Source: Phycisphaerae bacterium (GTDB taxonomy: Bacteria > Planctomycetota > Phycisphaerae > UBA1845). Taken from it: a DNA stretch of 29,914 nt. Below, one piece after another: positions 23,231 through 29,914 of this stretch (within the stretch, counting starts at the first letter, position 1; each line of letters starts with the position of its first letter). Under the pieces are notes generated by a model that saw nothing but the letters and a program-made list of their open reading frames with translations, was not told the DNA's origin and did no database searches. The stretch covers positions 1-29,914 of the forward strand of contig JAJDDU010000231.1 in NCBI GenBank assembly GCA_029260155.1, given 5' to 3'. The translations under genes and the position numbers were made by a program.

Positions 23231-24262
23231 ATGGCAGGGGTCAAGAGCAGGACCATGTTCGTATTGCGATGCGTTTCCGGATGGCTGGCGTGCGCGGCTG
23301 TTGCGGTGTTGTCGACGGGCTGTCAGAGCGCCGGGACACGCACCGTGCAGGTGCAGTTCTATGCGCCCGAGGGCAGCACCGTGGTCCTTCGCGATGTCGA
23401 CGATCTCAGCGCCGAGGTTCGCTCGCACGGGCCGCTTGGCAACCGCTTCGAGCACGAAGCCGAGGATTTCGCGGTTTACGATCTACCAGCTGGTCGCTAC
23501 AGCTTGGCCTACATGGGTGGCGCTGGAGCGAAAGACGCCACGATCTACGGCGAACTTGAGGTCCGCAGCCCGTCGCAATCCGTCGCGCGGGAGTTCGTCG
23601 CTCGCACCTTTGTGCCGATCAGGCTTGCGAGCGTCGATCATCAGGAGGCGGAGCACCTGTTCCCGTCGCGTGATCTGTCCTATACGGAAGGGCTGGAGCG
23701 GCGCGAATTCGAGCACATTCAGCAGGGCGATTTCATCGAACAAGTCTACTTCGTCGCGGATCTTGAGCGGGCGAAATACGACTACGACGTTGCCTACTAC
23801 CAGGCCATTCAGGACGTTGACCGCGAGTTGGCGGTCCTCTCTGATCGGGAAGAGTACATCGACGTACGCTACGACGCAGCCCGTCGCACAGCGCTGTTCC
23901 GCAACCCGGACGTCAACGTCGAGGATCAGATTGCCCAAGAGCGCTTCGACCTCTGGGGTGTAGAGGAGCCGTTCATCAAGATCGCCGAAAAGCGGCAGGC
24001 GTTGGCTCGCGAGCGGGAATCGCTGCAGATCGTGCGACGTGATCTCGAAGACGAACGCGGTCGGCGAAACGCCCTTCTGCGGTCGATGAAAATCGTCCAC
24101 CGGGCCGGGGCGCTTACGCTGGCCACGCCCGATCTGAAAATGCCATTCCGCGAATCTGTCGAGCAGGCTTCGCAACTCGGCGAGGTATTGGCCGTCCTGC
24201 GCATCGGCGGTCGCCATCAGTACTGGGCTATGGGTCGCGCCGGCGGCGGATCGGGCGAGTAG
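23231..24262 (+). CDS. Lipoprotein with coiled-coil region, unidentified
   Basis: 343 residues. The signal peptide ends in the lipobox LSTGC with the lipidated C31, so it is an envelope lipoprotein. After a beta-rich part (TVQVQFYAPEGSTVVLRDVDD, FAVYDLPAGRYSLAYMG) comes a long, strongly charged helical stretch (ELAVLSDREEYIDVRYDAARR, KRQALARERESLQIVRRDLED) predicted to be a coiled coil. I do not recognise the family. The ATG at 23231 has GAGGAGA 6 bases upstream and a housekeeping promoter 110 bases upstream. The longer open frame to 23024 is not used. It may be a structural link between membrane layers or part of an envelope complex; nothing in the sequence settles this. Confidence 0.85.
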   Translation: MAGVKSRTMFVLRCVSGWLACAAVAVLSTGCQSAGTRTVQVQFYAPEGSTVVLRDVDDLSAEVRSHGPLGNRFEHEAEDFAVYDLPAGRYSLAYMGGAGAKDATIYGELEVRSPSQSVAREFVARTFVPIRLASVDHQEAEHLFPSRDLSYTEGLERREFEHIQQGDFIEQVYFVADLERAKYDYDVAYYQAIQDVDRELAVLSDREEYIDVRYDAARRTALFRNPDVNVEDQIAQERFDLWGVEEPFIKIAEKRQALARERESLQIVRRDLEDERGRRNALLRSMKIVHRAGALTLATPDLKMPFRESVEQASQLGEVLAVLRIGGRHQYWAMGRAGGGSGE

Positions 24263-24324
24263 CGGAACAGCCGTTACGGCGACCCGCGCTTGCCGAATGG
24301 CCGTGCTTTGCTAAGGTGGTGGGC

Positions 24325-26037
24325 ATGTCATCCACCATCAACCGCGCGCTCATCAGCGTCTACGACAAGACCGGCATTGTGGACTTCGCCCGTACCTTGA
24401 CCGGCGAATTCGGCATTGAGATTCTGTCCACTGGCGGCACGGCCAAGCTGCTGAAAGAAAGCGACATCCCCGTCACACTCGTCGAGGACGTGACCGGATC
24501 GGGCGAGATGCTCGACGGCCGCGTCAAGACGCTGCACCCCAACATCCACGCGGGCATCCTTGCTGATCGCGACAACCCCGACCACATGCGCCAACTCGAA
24601 GAGGCCGGCATCAAGCCGATCGATATGGTGGTGGTGAATCTCTATCCGTTCGAGGATACCATCGCCAAGCCCGACTGTACGTTCGAGGAAGCGATCGAGA
24701 TGATCGACATCGGCGGCCCCTGCATGCTCCGTGCTGCGGCGAAGAATCACCAGCACGTTGTTCCGGTATTCAACCGGCATGCATACGAGCCTCTTCTCCG
24801 CGTCCTACGCGGAGGGTCGTGCGAGAAGTTATCGAAATTGCGGCGTCGCTATTCTCGAACCGCATTCTTGGTGACGTGGCGATACGACCGAGAGGTCGCC
24901 GCATACCTTGAGCGAGGCTCCATTGCTGACGGCAACGGGGCACCGGCGGCTCAGGGGCTGTTCAAGCTGCCTGCGCTACACCGCACCGAGACTCTCCGTT
25001 ACGGCGAAAACCCTCATCAGTCGGCCGAACTTCGAGCCATTGATGCGGAGCGACAGAGTTCGCCGGAAGAAGAGCCAGCCATCGCGTTCGGATGCGATGA
25101 AGAACGCATGTCGTTCAACAACTACGTTGATGCGGATTCGGCGCTCGCTCTATGCAAAGAACTGAATTGGGGATGGCGAGGTGCGGATTCGAGCAGCAGG
25201 TCGAGGTCTACCGGTCCTCTCCCGCGCTATGGCTGTTCGTTCATCAAGCACACAAACGCGTGCGGTTGTTCCGTCGATGACGATGCGAATGAAGCGTATC
25301 GTAAAGCGTATCTTGGGGATCCGAACGCCGCGATGGGCGGAATACTGGCCGTGAATTTTCCCGTCGATGCCGCTTTTGCGACCTCTGTAATGGAGACCTA
25401 TGATCGATGGGGGAAGAAAGCTGGCGCGGGAGGGTTCTTCTTGGAGGTCTGGATCGCCCCGGATTTCGAGGACACCGCTTTGGACACCATACGCAGTCGA
25501 AAGAAGTGGGGTGAGCGCGTTCGCCTGGTTACGGTCGGCGAAATGTCGGGACCGCCAGATTGCTCGAGGACCGATCTAAAAAAAGTGTCGGGCGGAATCC
25601 TGTTTCAAACGCGCGACGGCGTTGGGCTTGATGACAACAACTGGACGGTCGTGACCAAGCGGACGCCCACCGACGGGGAAATGGCAGACCTCCGCCTCGC
25701 TTGGCTGGTCTGCAAGCACACTAAGAGCAACGCGATTTCGGTCTGCAAGGACGGCATGCTGATCGGCAACGGCGCGGGGCAGATGTCGCGGGTGATGAGC
25801 TGCCGGATCGCGACGTGGCTGGCGAAGGAAAACGGCCACGAGGAATCGCTGGCTGGTGCGGTGGCGGCGTCGGATGCGTTTTTCCCATTTCGGGACGGCC
25901 CCGACATCCTGATCGATGCGGGCGTGCGGGCCATCATCCAACCCGGCGGATCGAAGCGGGACGACGATACCATCGCTGCCTGCGACGAACGCGACGTGGC
26001 CATGGTCTTCACCGGGACGCGGCACTTCAAGCACTGA
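24325..26037 (+). CDS. purH: Bifunctional AICAR formyltransferase / IMP cyclohydrolase
   Basis: Catalyses the last two steps of purine synthesis, formylating AICAR with 10-formyl-THF and closing the ring to IMP, in the cytoplasm. 570 residues, slightly longer than the usual 520-530. The N-terminal MGS-like cyclohydrolase domain shows ALISVYDKTG, STGGTAKLL and DGRVKTLHPNIHAGIL. The formyltransferase domain has RYGENPHQSA and the catalytic K308-H-T-N region (FIKHTNACG), where most members have KHTNPCG. The C-terminal part carries VCKHTKSNAI and IIQPGGSKRDDDTI. The ATG at 24325 follows AAGGTGG; upstream GTG codons are in frame but unneeded. It precedes the cobalamin adenosyltransferase by 64 bases. 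Confidence 0.95.
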   Translation: MSSTINRALISVYDKTGIVDFARTLTGEFGIEILSTGGTAKLLKESDIPVTLVEDVTGSGEMLDGRVKTLHPNIHAGILADRDNPDHMRQLEEAGIKPIDMVVVNLYPFEDTIAKPDCTFEEAIEMIDIGGPCMLRAAAKNHQHVVPVFNRHAYEPLLRVLRGGSCEKLSKLRRRYSRTAFLVTWRYDREVAAYLERGSIADGNGAPAAQGLFKLPALHRTETLRYGENPHQSAELRAIDAERQSSPEEEPAIAFGCDEERMSFNNYVDADSALALCKELNWGWRGADSSSRSRSTGPLPRYGCSFIKHTNACGCSVDDDANEAYRKAYLGDPNAAMGGILAVNFPVDAAFATSVMETYDRWGKKAGAGGFFLEVWIAPDFEDTALDTIRSRKKWGERVRLVTVGEMSGPPDCSRTDLKKVSGGILFQTRDGVGLDDNNWTVVTKRTPTDGEMADLRLAWLVCKHTKSNAISVCKDGMLIGNGAGQMSRVMSCRIATWLAKENGHEESLAGAVAASDAFFPFRDGPDILIDAGVRAIIQPGGSKRDDDTIAACDERDVAMVFTGTRHFKH

Positions 26038-26070
26038 CATCCCGCGCGTTCTCAATTGCGCATACATGCC

Positions 26071-26076
26071 TATAAT
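26071..26076 (+). promoter_or_regulatory. Possible -10 element of the adenosyltransferase/ligase unit
   Basis: A perfect TATAAT in the gap after purH, with no good -35 box at 16-18 bases. A start near 26083 would leave about 20 bases before the GTG at 26102, which includes the ribosome-binding site. Confidence 0.35.
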
Positions 26077-26101
26077 GGCCCGCGAACCAGGGAGGTTTGT
26101 T

Positions 26102-26650
26102 GTGCGTCTGTATACCAGAACAGGTGACAAAGGTGAGACGGGGCTGATCGGCGGCGCCCGCGTCGGCAAGGACGATCCCCGCGTCAAGACTTTCGGCGAG
26201 ATCGATGAGCTGAACGCGTCGATCGGTTGGGCCGCCACCGCCTGCGAAGATGCTGCGTGGCGGCGCGATCTGGAGAAGATTCAGAGTCTGCTCTTCACGC
26301 TGGGGGCGGCGCTTGCGGATCCGAGGCCCGACGCCGCGACGTCGACGATTACAGCCGAGGACATTACTGCAGTCGAAGCATCGATCGACGATGCCACGGC
26401 CGACGTTCCTCCGTTGACGCAGTTCATTCTCCCGGGCGGCGACGAGTTGGCTGCCCGCATTCACGTCGCGCGGGCTGTATGTCGCCGGGCGGAGCGCGCG
26501 GTCGTGACGCTTGCGCGCGAAGTGGCGGTGCCGGACAACGTCGTCGCGTATCTGAATCGCCTGGCCGACCTGCTGTTCGCGTGGGGGAGATTGGCCAACC
26601 ACCGGGCCGGCGTCGCAGAAGTACCGTGGAACCCGTCCGATCGGCTCTAA
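26102..26650 (+). CDS. ATP:cob(I)alamin adenosyltransferase (PduO type)
   Basis: Transfers adenosyl from ATP to cob(I)alamin to make coenzyme B12. 182 residues, the usual size. The ATP-binding N-terminal motif TRTGDKGETGLIGG is at residues 5-18, followed by FGEIDELNASIGW. The C-terminal active-site helix is RAVCRRAERAVVTLAR and the last helix YLNRLADLLFAWGRLAN, all hallmarks of the PduO family. I start at the GTG at 26102 because GGGAGG is 6 bases upstream. Its stop is 2 bases before the start of the O-antigen-ligase gene. The window's B12-binding radical SAM enzyme uses cobalamin, though usually the methyl or hydroxo form, so a direct link is unproven. Confidence 0.95.
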   Translation: MRLYTRTGDKGETGLIGGARVGKDDPRVKTFGEIDELNASIGWAATACEDAAWRRDLEKIQSLLFTLGAALADPRPDAATSTITAEDITAVEASIDDATADVPPLTQFILPGGDELAARIHVARAVCRRAERAVVTLAREVAVPDNVVAYLNRLADLLFAWGRLANHRAGVAEVPWNPSDRL

Positions 26651-26652
26651 AC

Positions 26653-29589
26653 GTGGCAGACGCTACCCATACAGAACGTGTCCAACCCTTGCACGTGGTC
26701 CTGATCTGCGTGCTGGCCGTGACGGTGGCGGGCTCATGCCTGCTCACCAGCGGTCCCAACACGCGTATGGAAGGATCACGGGATTGGCACGAGGAGTCAC
26801 CGCTGCGGGCCGTTGTGGGCGTTATGAATCTCGGTTACGCGCAGACCACGGCGCTGGGCATAGAGATCAAGTCGCTGGTATTCGGCGTCGGGGCTGCCAT
26901 CGCTCTGGCGGCGTGCGGATTGGCCTTCGCGTTTCGCCCCAAGACCGAGTTGGAAGTGTCATTGTATGACACTACTCCCGAAAGCGGAATCGAGGCGATG
27001 CCCCGATCGTCTCGACAGATCACGCCGCTGATCGCAGCGCAGTTTTTGCTGGCAGCCTATGTGGCCTGGTCGTTTGCGAGCATGTTGTGGTCGACAGCCC
27101 CGGACCTCGCCATGGGCGGCTCGGTGTTGTTAGCGATCGGCGTGGTCTGGGCGCTTTGTTTGGGCCGCGGATTGGGTCGGCGGTCGGCGGTCACGGGTGG
27201 CGCGGTGCTGTTGGCTGCCTGCGCGGCGACTGCGGTGCTCGCCATCGCCTACTACGGTGAACGTAACCCGACGCGACGCGCGTCCTACCCGATCGGAAAC
27301 CCACTTTTTCTCGCAGCTTGCCTATTGCCGGGCATTCTGTTGTGCGTGGGGATGTCGTGGGCGGCGGTTCGATCCGCATCGCGTCGCCCAGCCATGCTGG
27401 TCATCGCGCTGGCCTGTGTGGTGTCGGCGGCTGCCATGCTGTGGACCGTGTCGTTGACTGGGTCGCGTGGCGGGATGATCGCTTTGGGTGCGGGCTTGAT
27501 TGCCCTGGTGTGCTTGGCTGTCCCGTCGCGCATGAGATGGGTGGTGACTGGTGGGTTCGCGCTGGTCTTCGCCGCGGTGCTTGTCTTGCTCTGGCCTAGT
27601 TTCACCGCCCCTTCGGCGACGGGGCGCGACGCGTCGTTGCGTTTGCGACACTACTCGTGGTCGTACGCGCTCGATGCGATTGAGGGCGCGAGATTCCTGG
27701 GGCGGGGTCAGGGCGCTTTCACGCAGATCGGTGATTCCGGCGCGGTCGCGGACATCGCAGACGACCCGCAGGCCTTGGAGGCGCCCATCGCCCACGCACA
27801 CAATGAGTGGCTGGAGGTCGCGGTCGACCTCGGGGTCGTGGGGCTTGTGCTGGTGCTCGGTTCGCTTGCGCTCACCGTTTGGGCGGCGATGGCTTCGATC
27901 CCGACTTTGACGCAGCCTTTCGAGCGTTGGACGTTGATCGCCTTGCTCTCCGCGCTGGTCGCGATTGTGGTTGAGGAGTGCGGCGATGTCGGATTGCGGA
28001 TCGCGGGCTTGCCGACTGTTTTCTACACCGTGTGGGGATTGGTATGGGCCCTCTCGCGTTCAGCCACAGAAGAAACCACGCGCGTGTGTGCCAGAGGTTC
28101 CCTCCGTTGGCTGGTCGGCGCGGTGGCGCTTTGTGTGAGCGTTCTAGCGGTGTGGGCGTCGCTGGGTGACTTCGAATCGGCGCGGGCGTCGTACGACGCC
28201 GAGGAGGCCCGTCAGCATCGCGCCTTCGACGATGCCATTGCGTTCGCGGAGTCAACTGGTTCTCGCTTGAGTCCACAGCGGCGGCTGGAGTCGTTGCAGC
28301 AACTGTGCTCGACGTATCTGTACGTTGCGCGCGAGTATCAGAGTGCAGCGTTCGACCGCTTGTCGCGGGCTGATGCTACGGACCCGCCCGACATGAGCCT
28401 GCTAAGATTGGCCAGTCAAGACCGCGCCGAAAGTGAACGACTCATCGACCGGGCGAGAGAGGTGCTTGAAGCGCTGGTGCGCCGAGCGCCGGACCATTTC
28501 GGCGCCGGTTGGCTTGAGTACCGGATGAACCAGATCGGTGCCGCCTATGCGTACCGCGATGGCGATGCCGAGCTTGCCGCTACCAAGACGGCCGATGCGG
28601 GAAGGGCGTTGTATCGTGAGTTGGCGCGCAGGCCGAGCAATCCCATCGTGGCGCTCAGCTACGTCGACGTCGCCGGTGGTCGCTTGGAATTTGATGACGC
28701 ATTTACCATCATCGCCAGGCCCTTGCGGCATGCAATGATTACCGCTCAGTACATGGACTTTGTCGGGGGCCTGGCCGGTGACGCCGGCTTCGACGAGCGA
28801 TTCGCCCCACTGTGGAACGCGCTGGAGTCGAGCGCCGCGCGGGATGCGCTGGATGATCCGCTTGCACCGGAGAAGCTTCGACTGGCAGCGTTCATAAGAC
28901 TGCTCCGCGAGGACTACGCCCGTGCGTTCGACACGGCGAGTCGCGCCCACCTTCTGTATGACGCGTGGGTGCCACCGGGGACGATCGGCGCCGCCGCCAG
29001 CCTCGCGGAAATGGCTGACTACCGGTTCTTTGCTGATCCCGGTCAGGTCCAAGCTTCGATTGCGGACGCCGAGAAGTCCATCGCCTCCCTTCCCGACTCC
29101 ACGCCCGGCCGGGAAGCGGCCAATACGATTCGCCAGCGCATGCTCATTTATCACCTTGCCGCCGGCGATGAAGCGTCGGCGCGCACTCATCTGGCAGGTC
29201 TGTACCCGCAGGCGCCAGCGACGTTCATCGACTCCGAGATTGGCCGACAGTACCTGCTTCTCTGCCGGAGTATGATCCACCGCATGCACGGAGGTCTTCC
29301 GGCAGACTTTGAGGGCTGGGTCACGCGAGCGCTGGCGCTGCGGCCTCGGGACGAGTATGCGTGGCAACTCACGGGTCAGATTGCTTTCGACAAGAACGAT
29401 CTCGCGCGATCGACTGAATACCTAAGACGCGCGTTGGAATTCGGTGCCGATCCCAGTGCCATCTACTCGTTCGTGCGACTCGCGCTCGGCATGCATCCCG
29501 AAAGTGTGGGATTCCAGACGTTGGAGCGCGAACTGATCGAGGCATTTGGCGCCGCGTCCCCGCCGATAACGACCGACGAACAAGACTGA
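26653..29589 (+). CDS. O-antigen ligase / polymerase (Wzy_C) fused to a TPR domain
   Basis: 978 residues. The first 480 form an integral membrane region with about ten hydrophobic segments and the O-antigen ligase/polymerase marks: LTGSRGGMIAL, the large periplasmic loop and HAHNEWLEVAVDLGVVGL. Such proteins join or polymerise undecaprenyl-linked polysaccharide at the outer face of the inner membrane. The last 450 residues are helical repeats (RAREVLEALVRRAPDHFGAGW, ALALRPRDEYAWQLTGQIAF, RSTEYLRRALEFGADPSAI) typical of TPRs, probably periplasmic. The GTG at 26653 follows the adenosyltransferase stop by 2 bases and lacks a clear ribosome-binding site, so coupling is likely. It could complete the polysaccharide exported by the genes at 5032-7151, but lies 14 kb beyond the nearest gene of that locus. 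Confidence 0.88.
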   Translation: MADATHTERVQPLHVVLICVLAVTVAGSCLLTSGPNTRMEGSRDWHEESPLRAVVGVMNLGYAQTTALGIEIKSLVFGVGAAIALAACGLAFAFRPKTELEVSLYDTTPESGIEAMPRSSRQITPLIAAQFLLAAYVAWSFASMLWSTAPDLAMGGSVLLAIGVVWALCLGRGLGRRSAVTGGAVLLAACAATAVLAIAYYGERNPTRRASYPIGNPLFLAACLLPGILLCVGMSWAAVRSASRRPAMLVIALACVVSAAAMLWTVSLTGSRGGMIALGAGLIALVCLAVPSRMRWVVTGGFALVFAAVLVLLWPSFTAPSATGRDASLRLRHYSWSYALDAIEGARFLGRGQGAFTQIGDSGAVADIADDPQALEAPIAHAHNEWLEVAVDLGVVGLVLVLGSLALTVWAAMASIPTLTQPFERWTLIALLSALVAIVVEECGDVGLRIAGLPTVFYTVWGLVWALSRSATEETTRVCARGSLRWLVGAVALCVSVLAVWASLGDFESARASYDAEEARQHRAFDDAIAFAESTGSRLSPQRRLESLQQLCSTYLYVAREYQSAAFDRLSRADATDPPDMSLLRLASQDRAESERLIDRAREVLEALVRRAPDHFGAGWLEYRMNQIGAAYAYRDGDAELAATKTADAGRALYRELARRPSNPIVALSYVDVAGGRLEFDDAFTIIARPLRHAMITAQYMDFVGGLAGDAGFDERFAPLWNALESSAARDALDDPLAPEKLRLAAFIRLLREDYARAFDTASRAHLLYDAWVPPGTIGAAASLAEMADYRFFADPGQVQASIADAEKSIASLPDSTPGREAANTIRQRMLIYHLAAGDEASARTHLAGLYPQAPATFIDSEIGRQYLLLCRSMIHRMHGGLPADFEGWVTRALALRPRDEYAWQLTGQIAFDKNDLARSTEYLRRALEFGADPSAIYSFVRLALGMHPESVGFQTLERELIEAFGAASPPITTDEQD

Positions 29590-29614
29590 CCCCGTCCGCA
29601 TTCTCCGCGGGGTC
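29588..29614 (+). terminator. Hairpin at the end of the ligase gene
   Basis: GACCCCG (29588-29594) pairs perfectly with CGGGGTC (29608-29614) around a 13-base loop. It overlaps the stop codon; no T-run follows, so termination is uncertain. Confidence 0.45.
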
Positions 29615-29849
29615 CGAATAAGCATGTTATCTGTAGATCAGTGTCTCATGGTGACACTCAAACACCAAGGCGTCCCGCGTCTGCGGACGTAGGGATTCGC
29701 GCGCAACTGCTGCACTTCTTCGCTGGAATCGTAGGCTGATACTTGACGGCTATCTGTCGGACCCGCCTCGCGTAAACGTCTGAGCGGATTGGGGATTCGC
29801 TTGGACTGTGGTGGGGGACGGCGTGTCGAAGCGAGGGGAGCAAGCAAAA
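29615..29849. other. Intergenic region with a possible transposase remnant
   Basis: 235 bases upstream of the last gene. A minus-strand frame (about 29638-29740) contains SSEEVQQLRANPYVRR, which recalls the start of HTH-transposase proteins; nothing else of such a gene is visible. No promoter is clear. Confidence 0.25.
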
Positions 29850-29914
29850 ATGAATGTCGCGAGGGGATTGCGCCTCAGCCGAGGCGCCGGAGTGGGGTTG
29901 TGTTGGCTGTTGTT
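29850..29914 (+). CDS. Start of an exported protein (cut by window edge)
   Basis: ATG at 29850 with AGGGGAG 9 bases upstream opens a frame to the window end (21 codons). The peptide begins MNVARGLRLSRG and continues into a hydrophobic stretch (VGLCWLLL), which looks like the basic and hydrophobic parts of a signal peptide. Nothing more can be said of its function. Confidence 0.6.
   Translation, partial: MNVARGLRLSRGAGVGLCWLL

Noticed and set aside
24298..24311. TGGC...TTGC upstream of purH
   Set aside because: The spacing is one base short (GG-N9-GC) and purH is a housekeeping gene.
1..29914. CRISPR arrays, rRNA and tRNA genes
   Set aside because: No regular repeat-spacer pattern and no conserved RNA gene segment was seen.

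Overview
The window is about 30 kb of high-GC (roughly 60%) bacterial chromosome. The gene mix suggests a Gram-negative-type envelope with a large periplasm: Wzm/Wzt-type polysaccharide export, an O-antigen-ligase/TPR fusion, exported TlpA and PQQ-propeller proteins, an ArsR-methyltransferase fusion beside ahcY, and REP-like palindromes. Planctomycetota (possibly Phycisphaerae) is my best guess, from gene style only; there is no rRNA marker in the window.

Layout. 1-195: C-terminal end of an unidentified plus-strand gene. 310-12671: surface-polysaccharide locus. On the minus strand, a ferredoxin, an alpha/alpha-toroid protein and a NodU-type carbamoyltransferase form one transcription unit. 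Upstream of it, also on the minus strand, lie a methyltransferase, ABC permease, ABC ATPase and GT4 glycosyltransferase. On the plus strand are a B12-binding radical SAM enzyme and a polysaccharide deacetylase; then come a minus-strand methyltransferase and a plus-strand FkbM methyltransferase. 12818-15807: a sigma-54 activator (NtrC type with a degenerate receiver), a small TraR/DksA zinc-finger protein and a NUDIX protein. 15952-18266: ArsR-methyltransferase fusion followed by S-adenosylhomocysteinase, one operon that recycles the product of the many methyltransferases nearby. 18267-19999: a gene-poor island with REP-like palindromes, an AT-richer patch, two small minus-strand genes (one too short for a usual ORF cutoff, one apparently frameshifted) and a clear minus-strand terminator. 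20000-24262: STAS-domain protein, exported thioredoxin-like protein, PQQ-type propeller and a lipoprotein. 24325-29589: purH, PduO-type cobalamin adenosyltransferase, and a 978-residue O-antigen ligase/TPR protein. 29850-29914: start of a further exported protein.

The most interesting signal is regulatory. Reading both strands by eye I found two perfect TGGCAC-N5-TTGC sigma-54 promoters, both intergenic and both correctly oriented. One is just upstream of the ferredoxin/toroid/carbamoyltransferase unit (minus strand, 3672-3686). The other is upstream of the TraR/DksA gene (14411-14425), directly after the sigma-54 activator gene and preceded by three ATGGC(C)CAT palindromes spaced about 20 bp apart. 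This suggests a local sigma-54 circuit in which the orphan activator controls polysaccharide decoration together with a stringent-response-like small protein. The two promoter regions also share the 10-mer CATAAACTGA at upstream-activator distance. All functional claims are inferences from sequence reading without database searches.
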